Of a DNA stretch of 64,000 nt, positions 53,201-59,390 are shown in pieces; within the stretch, counting starts at the first letter, position 1; every line of letters begins with the position of its first letter. The DNA is from Actinophytocola algeriensis (GTDB taxonomy: Bacteria > Actinomycetota > Actinomycetes > Mycobacteriales > Pseudonocardiaceae), in assembly GCF_014203735.1 (NCBI RefSeq), contig NZ_JACHJQ010000006.1, positions 124,001 to 188,000 on the forward strand, written 5' to 3'. A program made the position numbers and the translations under genes. Below the pieces are notes generated by a model. The model had not been told where the DNA came from. It ran no database searches and saw nothing but the letters and a program-made list of their open reading frames with translations.

Positions 53201-53288
53201 CCCCGGACACGACCGCGATGCCGTCCGGCCGTTGTGCGGCCCTCGCGGCGAACAGTTCATGGACATTCGGCTGCCGGCGGATGTTCAT
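50268..53288 (-). CDS. NRPS-like A-T-R protein (adenylation-thiolation-reductase)
   Basis: A 1006-residue single-module enzyme. Adenylation domain, about 10-490: AYVIYTSGSTGTPKGVVV (A3), LSFDTSIEQI, NAYGLTETTI, GDLGAWTPDGNLEVVGR (A7-A8) and NGKVDLTALP. Carrier protein with DNFFALGGNSILAAELL, Ser near 545. Reductase (thioester-reductase SDR) from about 635: VFLTGATGFLGTYLL, and YVESK of the catalytic dyad near 800. Such enzymes activate an acid as an adenylate, load it on the carrier and release it with NAD(P)H as an aldehyde or alcohol. There is no condensation domain. ATG at 53288 begins the domain. The substrate code cannot be read with confidence. An aldehyde product would suit the nearby aldehyde dehydrogenase. 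Confidence 0.9.
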   Translation of the reverse strand: MNIRRQPNVHELFAARAAQRPDGIAVVSGDQQVTYAELAARAFRLANFLRHNGTGPESVVMVHLERSIDTIVAVLGILAAGGTYLPVEPGVPDSRIRGFARETGCTTVITQAKDAHRFTTFAELVVTAAAGDAGGYPAAPPEVFVSASDAAYVIYTSGSTGTPKGVVVHHAALSYVITELVDWYGITPDDRVLQFGALSFDTSIEQIMVALTAGAALVLPDLAWAPSELPDRLRAHGVTVMDLTPAYWRRFLTEYAARPVELPVRLSIVGGEAVLAEDCRTALELLPGVRLVNAYGLTETTITSCVVDLTADILPPRGAAPVGPPLPGTTVHVLDEELRPVPDGERGEICIGGRGVARYLSADARARERYVPDPFSDGRLYRTGDLGAWTPDGNLEVVGRIDRQLKIRGFRVEPGEVEATLAAHELVGNVAVTDYEQHGQRRLAAYYTVPPGASLDAKELRDFAAGFLPDYLVPSAFVALPELPLKANGKVDLTALPAPVVTEGSEEDGSTVVSLFERGVARLWCQVLERDRVGPHDNFFALGGNSILAAELLAKVRGTFGVMITQVRPLIRLLLEDASLRSFAFAVQAARAGTLPGDDTRKRVDFAAESELDVPISASVPDAPSWRAPEHVFLTGATGFLGTYLLRELLSTTDAVVHCLVRADGADEAMARLQSTAVHYHGDDLAEYRIAGRIVAVPGDLAAPGLGLSEADFDRLARTADVIHHPGGLVNFIYPYSHMRPANVEGTREIIRMAARYRNIPVHYTSTMAVVAGFGTAGVRHVTETTPLAHADHLSVGYVESKWVAEALLLKAAEQGLPVAIYRAADISGDRVTGAWNTATEMCAMKKFVVDTGTAPVAELPLDYTPVDVFAAAVAHIAATSLPRGDVYHLTNPGKVNIAELVARMRARGHEIREVSWQEWLDELVTLAVENPEHPMTPFAPLFIDRCATGEMSVAEMYLEDTFPEFSRTNVENALRGSGIVIPPVDAAMLDSYLDYLTDIDFLRAA

Positions 53289-53319
53289 GTGACCCCTTTG
53301 GTACGAGTGTTGGCCCGTC

Positions 53320-53778
53320 TCACGCGGCCTGTGCGTGGAGCCATTCCGTGAACGCGTCCAGGTCCGGGAGGACGACGGTGGCGAACGCGCGCACCACGAA
53401 GTCGTCGGTCTCCCCGGTGATCACCACGACCGTGGCGCCGCCGCGGTGTGCCGCCTGCACCTCGGCGACCGCGTCCGCCGCGCTCTCCTGGTCCGGCAGC
53501 CACGCGACGCACACGTCGCTGCCGGCGGCGAGGCCGGTGAGCCGGTGGAACTCGGCGGGCACCTGCGACTCGGTGCGCAGCCACGCGTCGAGCGGGTCGT
53601 GCACCACCGCGTTCGGGTGTCGGGAGCGGATGGCACCGGCGAGCCGCTCGCGCGGGTCGGCGACGGCCGCACGCACCCCGCGGCGCACCCCTTCGGTCAG
53701 GCCGACGAGGTAGAAGGAACGCTCGGCGAGCGCGGGTGCCCCCGCCCTCATCCGCAGCCGGTAATCCGCGAAGTCCAT
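53320..53778 (-). CDS. Conserved-looking protein of unknown function
   Basis: A 152-residue soluble protein I do not recognise. It has alternating strands and helices. SDVCVAWLPDQESAADAVAEV followed by GGATVVVITGETDDFVVRAF resembles a nucleoside 2-deoxyribosyltransferase-like or flavodoxin-like Rossmann half, but without a convincing catalytic motif. ATG at 53778 is the start. It sits 31 bases upstream of the A-T-R gene and 71 bases downstream of the hydroxyacyl-CoA dehydrogenase gene, all on the same strand, so it is probably expressed with the pathway operon. Confidence 0.55.
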   Translation of the reverse strand: MDFADYRLRMRAGAPALAERSFYLVGLTEGVRRGVRAAVADPRERLAGAIRSRHPNAVVHDPLDAWLRTESQVPAEFHRLTGLAAGSDVCVAWLPDQESAADAVAEVQAAHRGGATVVVITGETDDFVVRAFATVVLPDLDAFTEWLHAQAA

Positions 53779-53795
53779 CACGCTCAGCGTTGTCC

Positions 53796-53849
53796 GGTTC
53801 GCTCCGCATGCTCCGCCCTGTGCTTTATGGTTCGCTCCGCATGCTCCGC
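53796..53849. repeat. 21-bp direct repeat in an operon gap
   Basis: The sequence ggttcgctccgcatgctccg plus one further c occurs at 53796-53816 and again at 53829-53849, a 33-bp period. Each unit contains the palindrome-like gctccgcatgctccgc. The repeats fill most of the 71-bp gap between the hydroxyacyl-CoA dehydrogenase stop and the next gene, and may act in RNA processing or termination. Confidence 0.7.
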
Positions 53850-54737
53850 TCACGCCGCCACCTTCACTTTCTCCCGCACCGGATAGTCGTAGAACCCGCG
53901 GCCCGACTTCTTGCCGAGCAGCCCGGCCGAGACCATGCGGGACAGCAGTGGCGGCGGCGAGTAGTGCGGCTCGCGGTACTCGTTGTAGAGCGACTCGCTG
54001 ATGGCCTGCACGATGTCCAGCCCGATGAGGTCGGACAGCGCGAACGGGCCCATCGGGTGCGCGCAGCCGAGCTTCATGGCGGTGTCGATGTCCGCCATCG
54101 ACGCCACCCCCGACTCGTACACGCGGATCGCGGACAGCAGGTACGGGATCAGCAGCGCGTTCACCACGAACCCGGACCGGTCCTTCGTGCGCACGACCTG
54201 CTTGCCGAGCACCTCGGTCACGAACGTCTCCGCCACGTCGACGGTGTCGTCCTCGGTGAGCACCGAGCCGACCAGCTCCACCAGCGGGAGCACGGTGACG
54301 GGGTTGAAGAAGTGCGTGCCGACGACCTTGCCCGGCCGGTCGGTGACGCGGCCCAGCTGGACGATCGGGAACGACGACGTGTTCGAGCCGAGGATCGCGT
54401 TCTCGTCGACGACCACCTTGTCGAGCGTGGCGAACACGTCCAGCTTGACCGACTCCTGCTCGGGCCCGGCCTCGATGACAAACTGGCGGTCGGCGAAGTC
54501 GCTGAGGTCGGCGGTGAACGACACCCGCGCGAGCGCGGCGTCCCGGTCACCCTCGGAGATCTTTCCCTTGCGCAGCCCGTTGTCCAGCGAGCCGGTGAGC
54601 CTGCGCCTGCCGTCCGCCTCCCGGCCCGGCCGCGACACCGCGACGAGCACGTCGAGCCCGGCACGGGCGCAGACCTCGGCGAGACCGGCGCCCATCACAC
54701 CGCATCCCACGACGCCGACGCGTCGAATCCTGTTCAT
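53850..54737 (-). CDS. 3-hydroxyacyl-CoA dehydrogenase (3-hydroxybutyryl-CoA dehydrogenase type)
   Basis: A 295-residue cytoplasmic oxidoreductase. The NAD(P)-binding motif VGVVGCGVMGAGLAEV starts at residue 7. The catalytic His lies in VVGTHFFNPVT near 145, the assisting Glu probably in LVELVGS, and the C-terminal helical domain has GCAHPMGPFALSDLIGLDI. It interconverts 3-hydroxyacyl-CoA and 3-oxoacyl-CoA. It is 7 bases downstream of the KAS III gene, so the two likely work together: KAS III makes a beta-ketoacyl thioester and this enzyme reduces it, or it supplies an unusual starter or extender unit. Confidence 0.92.
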   Translation of the reverse strand: MNRIRRVGVVGCGVMGAGLAEVCARAGLDVLVAVSRPGREADGRRRLTGSLDNGLRKGKISEGDRDAALARVSFTADLSDFADRQFVIEAGPEQESVKLDVFATLDKVVVDENAILGSNTSSFPIVQLGRVTDRPGKVVGTHFFNPVTVLPLVELVGSVLTEDDTVDVAETFVTEVLGKQVVRTKDRSGFVVNALLIPYLLSAIRVYESGVASMADIDTAMKLGCAHPMGPFALSDLIGLDIVQAISESLYNEYREPHYSPPPLLSRMVSAGLLGKKSGRGFYDYPVREKVKVAA

Positions 54738-54744
54738 GGTGACA

Positions 54745-55743
54745 TCACTTCCTTGCGGGGGCGGCCCACCGGAGCAGGCTCGCGCCCATGGACATCCCGC
54801 CGCCGAAACCGAGCAGCAGGACCAGGTCGCCGTCGGCCAGCAGGCCGGCGCGGTTGGCCTCGTCGAGCGTCACCGGTACCGACGCGCTGCCGACGTTGCC
54901 GTACTTCTCCACGGTGCGATGGGTGGTCGCACCGGCCAGCCCGCAGCGCTCGACCAGCTGCGCGAGCAGCCTGCCGTTCGCCTGGTGCGGCACGACGTGG
55001 TCGACGTCTGCCGCGGTCAACCCGGCGCGGGCCAGCAGTTTGTCCACGAACGGCGGCACCTCGTGCAGGACGATGTCGGTGACGTCCCTGCCCTTCATCC
55101 GGAAGAAGTGCCCGCCCTCGGCGAGGGTCTTGTGCGACGCGGGGCGCCTGCTGCCGCCCGCGTCGACCCGGATCACGTCGTGCCGGTCGCCGCGGGTCGC
55201 CAGGTCGTACCCGTCGAAACCGCGGTCGTCCCCGACACCGCCGACGACCGCGGCGCCCGCGCCGTCACCGAACAGCACCGCGGTGCGCCGGTCGTCGAAG
55301 TCCAGGATGCGTGAGTACAGGTCGGCGCCGACCACGAGCGCGTGCGCGCCCGGCCGTGCCGCCACGAGGCTCTGCGCCAGCACCAGGCCGTGCACGAAGC
55401 CCGCGCATACGGCGTTGACGTCGAAGCACGCGGCCCCGTAGGCGCCGACGAGGTCCTGCACGAGGCAGGACGTGGGTGGTTGTGGGTGGTCACCGGTCGA
55501 CGTCGACACGATGAGGTAGTCGATGCGGTCGACCGAGAGGCCGGCCTGGTCGAGCGCGCGGGTCGCGGCGGCCGCCGCGAGATCCGAGGTCGCTTCGGCG
55601 CCCGCCGCGAACCGGCGGGCGCGGATGTCGGTCTTGCTGGTGATCGCCTCGGCGGTGGTGCCGGGGACGCGCTGGGCGAGCTCGGCGTTGGTCACGACCC
55701 ACTCCGGCATGTACGACCCAGTCCCGATAATTCCGATGGACAC
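54745..55743 (-). CDS. 3-oxoacyl-ACP synthase III (FabH-like KAS III)
   Basis: A 332-residue ketosynthase. The catalytic triad is visible: Cys in DVNAVCAGF near residue 112, His in HVVPHQANGRLLAQL near 248 and Asn in EKYGNVGSASVP near 278. GTG at 55743 follows gggaggatcg and opens SIGIIGTGSYMPE. It condenses an acyl-CoA starter with malonyl-ACP. In this cluster it probably primes the iterative PKS pair or makes the unit handled by the following hydroxyacyl-CoA dehydrogenase. It could also be a CerJ/ChlB3-like acyltransferase, as its Cys-His-Asn set is shared with that group. Confidence 0.92.
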   Translation of the reverse strand: MSIGIIGTGSYMPEWVVTNAELAQRVPGTTAEAITSKTDIRARRFAAGAEATSDLAAAAATRALDQAGLSVDRIDYLIVSTSTGDHPQPPTSCLVQDLVGAYGAACFDVNAVCAGFVHGLVLAQSLVAARPGAHALVVGADLYSRILDFDDRRTAVLFGDGAGAAVVGGVGDDRGFDGYDLATRGDRHDVIRVDAGGSRRPASHKTLAEGGHFFRMKGRDVTDIVLHEVPPFVDKLLARAGLTAADVDHVVPHQANGRLLAQLVERCGLAGATTHRTVEKYGNVGSASVPVTLDEANRAGLLADGDLVLLLGFGGGMSMGASLLRWAAPARK

Positions 55744-55881
55744 CGATCCTCCCGGCTCGTTTTCCCCATCAGATGGTGCATCGCGAATGGTGCCGTGAGC
55801 AATGCGAACCATTGGGACTGCACAGCAATTGGCCGGGGAAATTACCGGCGAATTCCACGCGGTGTTACCGGGTCGTGGAAA
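55744..55881 (-). promoter_or_regulatory. Promoter region of the KAS III operon
   Basis: 138 bp upstream of KAS III, notably AT-richer than its neighbours (for example cagcaattggccggggaaat). It separates the IDI-like stop from the KAS III start and probably holds a promoter for the minus-strand genes KAS III to methyltransferase. No gene is seen. Confidence 0.4.
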
Positions 55882-56364
55882 TCACGCCGCGGGCGGTACC
55901 GCCACGTCGGCGACCGGCCAGCCGGCCGGGTCGGCACCGAGCGCGCTCAGCGCCGCGACCTGCGGGCCGCACCACGGGGCCACCATGAGGTCGCCCGCCG
56001 TCACCGCGTACACGAAGTCGGTCCACGCGACCCATTCGAAGTCGCCGACCGCCGCCGGGTCGGGGTGCGGTGGTTCGTCGGTGACGACCCGGTACACCGG
56101 GCCCGCCGCACCCGTTGTCGCGCAGTGGAAACCGGGCAGCACCAGCTCCGCCACCGCGGTGGTGAGACCCAGCTCGTCGCGCAGCGCGCGGGCCACCGCG
56201 TCCTCGGTGGACTCACCGGGGTCGGCGTCGCCGTGGCAGGAGTTGCTCCACACCCCGGGCCAGGTCTTCTTGGTCTGTCCGCGCATGGTGAGCAGCAGCC
56301 GGGCGTCGCTGGTGAAGACGTAACAGGAGAAGGCCCCGCCCTGCTGGTGTCGTGACGGTCTCAT
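55882..56364 (-). CDS. IDI-like Nudix protein without the catalytic residues
   Basis: A 160-residue protein clearly related to type 1 isopentenyl-diphosphate isomerase: KKTWPGVWSNSCHGDADPGE matches the family block KK(T/A)WPGVWTNS-C-GHP-x-GES. The catalytic Cys and the metal-binding His of that block (C-G-H) are His and Asp here. The His before the first strand is missing, and the ENE segment carrying the second catalytic Glu is absent (GAAGPVY instead). IDI chemistry is therefore unlikely. It could be another Nudix hydrolase or a regulator. ATG at 56364 follows aggggag. It lies 43 bases after the SARP gene on the same strand and is probably co-transcribed with it. Confidence 0.8.
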   Translation of the reverse strand: MRPSRHQQGGAFSCYVFTSDARLLLTMRGQTKKTWPGVWSNSCHGDADPGESTEDAVARALRDELGLTTAVAELVLPGFHCATTGAAGPVYRVVTDEPPHPDPAAVGDFEWVAWTDFVYAVTAGDLMVAPWCGPQVAALSALGADPAGWPVADVAVPPAA

Positions 56365-56407
56365 GTGGCTCCCCTGCCTTTCGCGGTCGCTGGGAGGTCG
56401 GGGATGG

Positions 56408-57181
56408 TCAGGCGTAGACGGGGACCTGGATCGACGCGTCGTGCTCCAGGATCATGTGCTGCAGCGCCTGCAGCTCAGGGCCGGGTTCGATGCCGAGCCC
56501 GTCGACCAGCGCGGTCCTGGTCCTGCGGTAGACGTTGAGCGCGTCGACCTGGCGGCCGGAGCGGTAGAGCGCGAGCATGAACTGGATGCACAGCCGCTCA
56601 CGCAGTGGTTCCGCGGCGGTCAGCACCTCCAGCTCGGGGGTGATCTCGCGGTGCCTGCCGCACTGCAGCTCGGCGTCGAAGCAGTCCTCGAGCGCGGTCA
56701 GCCGCTCGTCCTCGATGGCACTCAGCTCCGACCACGTGGTGCCGGACTCGACGAGGTCGGCGAGCGCGCGCCCGCGCCAGAGGCTCAGCGCCTCCCGGAA
56801 CAGGTGGGTGCCCCGCGCGGGTTCACCAGCACCCGCCGCCGCACGTCCACTGTGGACGAGCCGGCGGAACCGGTACATGTCGACGTCGTCCGGGTCGACG
56901 CGCAGCTGGTAGCCGGGCGCGTGCGTGAGCAGCTGCGCGGAGCAGTCGGGGCCGGCGGCGGCGAGCATGCGCCGGATCGCGGACACCGCGTTCTGCACCA
57001 TCTTCCGCGCCGTCGACGGGGGCTGGCAGTCCCACAGCGCGTTCAGCATGCGGCTGTTGGGCACCACCTGGTTGGCGTGCAGGAGCAGATAGCCGAGGAC
57101 AGCACGTTGCTTGACACCACCGAGATCGATGCGGCTGGTGCCCTCGCTGACTTCCAACGAACCGAGTAAGTGGAATTTCAT
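56408..57181 (-). CDS. SARP-family transcriptional activator
   Basis: A 257-residue Streptomyces antibiotic regulatory protein. An OmpR-type winged-helix domain covers about 1-95 (LGGVKQRAVLGYLLLHANQVVP), and the bacterial transcriptional activator (BTAD) domain covers about 100-250 (AALSLWRG-like REALSLWRGRALADL). ATG at 57181 lies in a divergent control region with the SnoaL-like gene. Such activators switch on whole biosynthetic clusters. It is the only obvious pathway-specific regulator in the window and probably controls the KAS III, PKS and SnoaL transcription units. Confidence 0.92.
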   Translation of the reverse strand: MKFHLLGSLEVSEGTSRIDLGGVKQRAVLGYLLLHANQVVPNSRMLNALWDCQPPSTARKMVQNAVSAIRRMLAAAGPDCSAQLLTHAPGYQLRVDPDDVDMYRFRRLVHSGRAAAGAGEPARGTHLFREALSLWRGRALADLVESGTTWSELSAIEDERLTALEDCFDAELQCGRHREITPELEVLTAAEPLRERLCIQFMLALYRSGRQVDALNVYRRTRTALVDGLGIEPGPELQALQHMILEHDASIQVPVYA

Positions 57182-57215
57182 GGCTATTCACTCCGACCAC
57201 TGAACATTGCCCTGG

Positions 57216-57235
57216 ATGTGAACCGATGGTCACAT
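57216..57235. promoter_or_regulatory. Candidate operator between SARP and SnoaL genes
   Basis: The near-perfect palindrome atgtgaaccgatggtcacat lies 35 bases upstream of the SARP start, in the 235-bp divergent region 57182-57416. It could be a site for autoregulation or for a global regulator; the symmetry is unlike the direct heptamers bound by SARPs. Confidence 0.5.
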
Positions 57236-57416
57236 GGCGGGTCAGTGGCTGGGAACCCCGTCGCGCGATACGTGAAGAACCCACACCCGCTCGATGAACG
57301 GATCAGACGAAAGTCAGGAACGTCCGCACTGGTTGTGGAGCACCCTCCGGTCGCACAATTCTTGACGACATCTGGGAATCTCGCCAATCGACCGGGATCC
57401 GGTAGGAGGAACAACG

Positions 57417-58007
57417 ATGGCCACACCGATCGCACGGGCCGCGGGCAAGAAGCAGCCCGGCGGCCTGGACCCGGTGTTCCTGAAGGACTGGGCGGACCGC
57501 AACCTCGCCGCGTGGGAAGCGCTGGACGCCGAGGCCGTTGCCGACACGTGCACCGACGACATCGTCTGGACGGACCCGAGCGTGCCGTGGCCCATCCGGG
57601 GCCGCAAGGAACTGATCAAGGTGATCAACGCGTTCGCGACGTCCTACCCGGATCTGAAGATCACGCGCGTGAGCGACCCGATCCCGTCGCCGACCGAGCA
57701 GCTGGGCATCGCCCGCTACACGATGACGGGCACGCTCACGAAGTTGTGGCCGTTCACCAACATGGCGCCGACCGGCCAGTCCATGTCGGTGCGCTGCATC
57801 GACGAGTGGGTCTTCCGCGACGGCCTGCTCGCGAGCAACACCACGATCTACGACTGCCTGCAGACCGCGCGCCAGCTGGGCATCGTCCCGCCGCCGAACA
57901 CGCTGCAGTCGAAGGTGATGAGCAAGGTGCAGCACCTGCGTGCACGCAGCCTGCGTGCGAAGGCCGCGTGCCCCGCCTGCGGGTACCAGAAGAACCACAC
58001 GCACTGA
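57417..58007 (+). CDS. SnoaL-like protein with a cysteine-rich tail
   Basis: A 196-residue NTF2/SnoaL-like cone-barrel protein. The core runs from DRNLAAWEALDAEAVADTC to RCIDEWVFRDGLLASNTTIYD. This fold includes polyketide cyclases, but the family also has unrelated hydratases and binding proteins. An unusual basic tail of about 40 residues ends ACPACGYQKNHTH, with a CxxC and two His, possibly half a zinc site. ATG at 57417 follows taggaggaac. It starts the plus-strand pair with the SDR gene and is divergent from SARP. Ring closure of the polyketide is a reasonable guess, but the metal-like tail suggests something else may be added. Confidence 0.8.
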   Translation: MATPIARAAGKKQPGGLDPVFLKDWADRNLAAWEALDAEAVADTCTDDIVWTDPSVPWPIRGRKELIKVINAFATSYPDLKITRVSDPIPSPTEQLGIARYTMTGTLTKLWPFTNMAPTGQSMSVRCIDEWVFRDGLLASNTTIYDCLQTARQLGIVPPPNTLQSKVMSKVQHLRARSLRAKAACPACGYQKNHTH

Positions 58008-58022
58008 CGTCTGGGGCACATC

Positions 58023-58826
58023 ATGAAACTGGTTGGCCGTACGGTGCTCGTCACCGGAGCGTCCAGTGGCATCGGCGAGGCCGTGGCCCGCGAGGCACAC
58101 GCCCGCGGCGCGACGGTGTTGCTGGTCGCCCGAGGTGAGACCAAGCTGAAGGCACTCGCCGCCGAACTGGGGATGCGCGCCCACCACTACGCGTGTGACG
58201 TGGGCTCCGCGCCCGCGGTGGCGGAGCTGGCCTCCGCCGTACAGGCGGACGGGCACGCCGTCGACGTGGTGGTGAACAGTGCGGGCTCCGGCCGGTGGGT
58301 GTCCATCGAGGACGCCGCGCCCGAGGAACTGGTGGCGATGGCCACCGTGCCGTACCTCGCCGCGCTCCTCACCACACGCGCGTTCGTGAACGGCATGATC
58401 GACCGCCGCGCGGGCTGGATCGTGAACGTCAACTCGGGGGTCTCCCGGGCGGTCTGGCCGGGCGCCGTCGGCTACGCGAGCGCCCGCTGGGCACTGCGCG
58501 GCCTTGACCTGGCGTTGAAGAGCGACCTGCGAGGCACCGGCGTCGGCGTCACGGAGATCGTGCTGGGCACGGTGAGCACCAGCTACTTCGCGAACAACCC
58601 GGACTCCGAGGACAAGCTGCCGAAGATCGCCAAGATCGTGCCGACGGTGACGCCGGAACAGGTGGCCGCGGCGCTGTGCAAGGCGATCGAACGCAAACGC
58701 GGCACGGTGATCATGCCGTGGCAGATGAAGTTCGTGTCCACGTCGAGCCAGCACTTCCCGAGAATGAACCACTTCATGCTGTGGTTCACCGGCGCAAGGC
58801 GCAAAGGCTCGCTACTGAAACGCTGA
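58023..58826 (+). CDS. Short-chain dehydrogenase/reductase with Lys-to-Arg change
   Basis: A 267-residue SDR. The nucleotide-binding motif is LVTGASSGIGEAVA, followed by VNSAGSG. The catalytic region reads VNVNSGVSRAVWPGAVGYASAR: Ser and Tyr are in place, but the Lys of YxxxK is Arg. Arg may hold the cofactor ribose but usually lowers activity strongly. The C-terminal tail carries a basic, aromatic run (NHFMLWFTGARRKGSL) that may be membrane-peripheral. ATG at 58023 follows the SnoaL-like stop by 15 bases. A strong terminator follows. It could reduce a keto group of the product or act as a structural partner. Confidence 0.85.
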   Translation: MKLVGRTVLVTGASSGIGEAVAREAHARGATVLLVARGETKLKALAAELGMRAHHYACDVGSAPAVAELASAVQADGHAVDVVVNSAGSGRWVSIEDAAPEELVAMATVPYLAALLTTRAFVNGMIDRRAGWIVNVNSGVSRAVWPGAVGYASARWALRGLDLALKSDLRGTGVGVTEIVLGTVSTSYFANNPDSEDKLPKIAKIVPTVTPEQVAAALCKAIERKRGTVIMPWQMKFVSTSSQHFPRMNHFMLWFTGARRKGSLLKR

Positions 58827-58836
58827 CCAGCAAACG

Positions 58837-58868
58837 AAGAGGGGCCTCCCGCGGGAGGCCCCTCTTTT
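58837..58868 (+). terminator. Intrinsic terminator of the SnoaL-SDR operon
   Basis: A 14-bp perfect stem (aagaggggcctccc pairs with gggaggcccctctt around a 2-base turn), followed by tttt, 11 bases after the SDR stop. This is the clearest rho-independent terminator in the window. Confidence 0.85.
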
Positions 58869-58873
58869 GCGCG

Positions 58874-59023
58874 ATGAAGGACCCCTTCATCACACCCACC
58901 ACAACGAAGGACTCCTTCATCACACCCAACGCAACAAAGGGCTCCTTCATCACACCCGCCGCAACAAACCGGCCCTTCATCACACCCAGCACAACGAAGG
59001 GGCCCTTCATCACACCGAAGGCG
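58874..59023. repeat. Five 30-bp tandem repeats (array 2)
   Basis: Five units of exactly 30 bp, with the core acgaaggggcccttcatcac or variants and about 10 changing bases (cccaccaca, cccaacgca and others). It begins 5 bases after a terminator. It is the counterpart of the array at 8469-8618, with the neighbouring inverted-repeat element in reversed order, so the two loci are inverted copies. Confidence 0.88.
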
Positions 59024-59049
59024 AGACACAAGCCCCACACAAAGCAAGA

Positions 59050-59215
59050 CTGCCTGCCATCCCGTCGACCTGGCGCAGCCCGATCACACCGGTTCAAGGG
59101 GGCCATACCCGAGCACGCCGTGACCGACCACGCCCGACCGAGCAGCAAGACAACCGGAAGGGCCCCCTTGGGCCGGTGTGATAGCACGCAGTGAGGTCGA
59201 CGGGATGGCAGGCAG
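59050..59215. repeat. Long inverted repeat element (copy 2)
   Basis: Outer arms 59050-59071 (starting ctgcctgccatcccgtcgac) and 59194-59215 are perfect over 22 bp. Inner arms 59082-59104 (starting gatcacaccggttcaagggg) and 59161-59182 also pair well, around a loop of about 56 bases. The arms match copy 1 at 8250-8386, while the loops differ. No protein is encoded. The last arm is followed at 59265-59304 by the same GC-rich ccggcgagg hairpin. Confidence 0.82.
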
Positions 59216-59264
59216 ACCACCGAAAAGAGTCCCTGCCAAAGAACCGAAGATGCCAACCCCCACC

Positions 59265-59304
59265 ATCCCGGAGACCTGCCCCTCCGGCGAGGAGCCCCCG
59301 GAGG
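59265..59304. repeat. GC-rich hairpin of the composite repeat element (copy 2)
   Basis: The segment near gacctgcccctccggcgagg matches 8170-8214 in reverse complement and completes the inverted copy of the composite element. It lies 87 bases past the stop of the aldehyde dehydrogenase gene on the minus strand and may also terminate it. Confidence 0.55.
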
Positions 59305-59390
59305 GCCGCCGGAGGCCAACTCAGGACCCGCCGGACAAACGCCAAAGGCCCCTCCGAGAACAAGTCTCGAAGGGGCCCGCGAGGACCACG

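Noticed and set aside
58874-59023. Small MKGPF-repeat protein genes
   Set aside because: The open frame follows from a 10-codon repeat period. It has no ribosome site and reads similarly on both strands at both loci.
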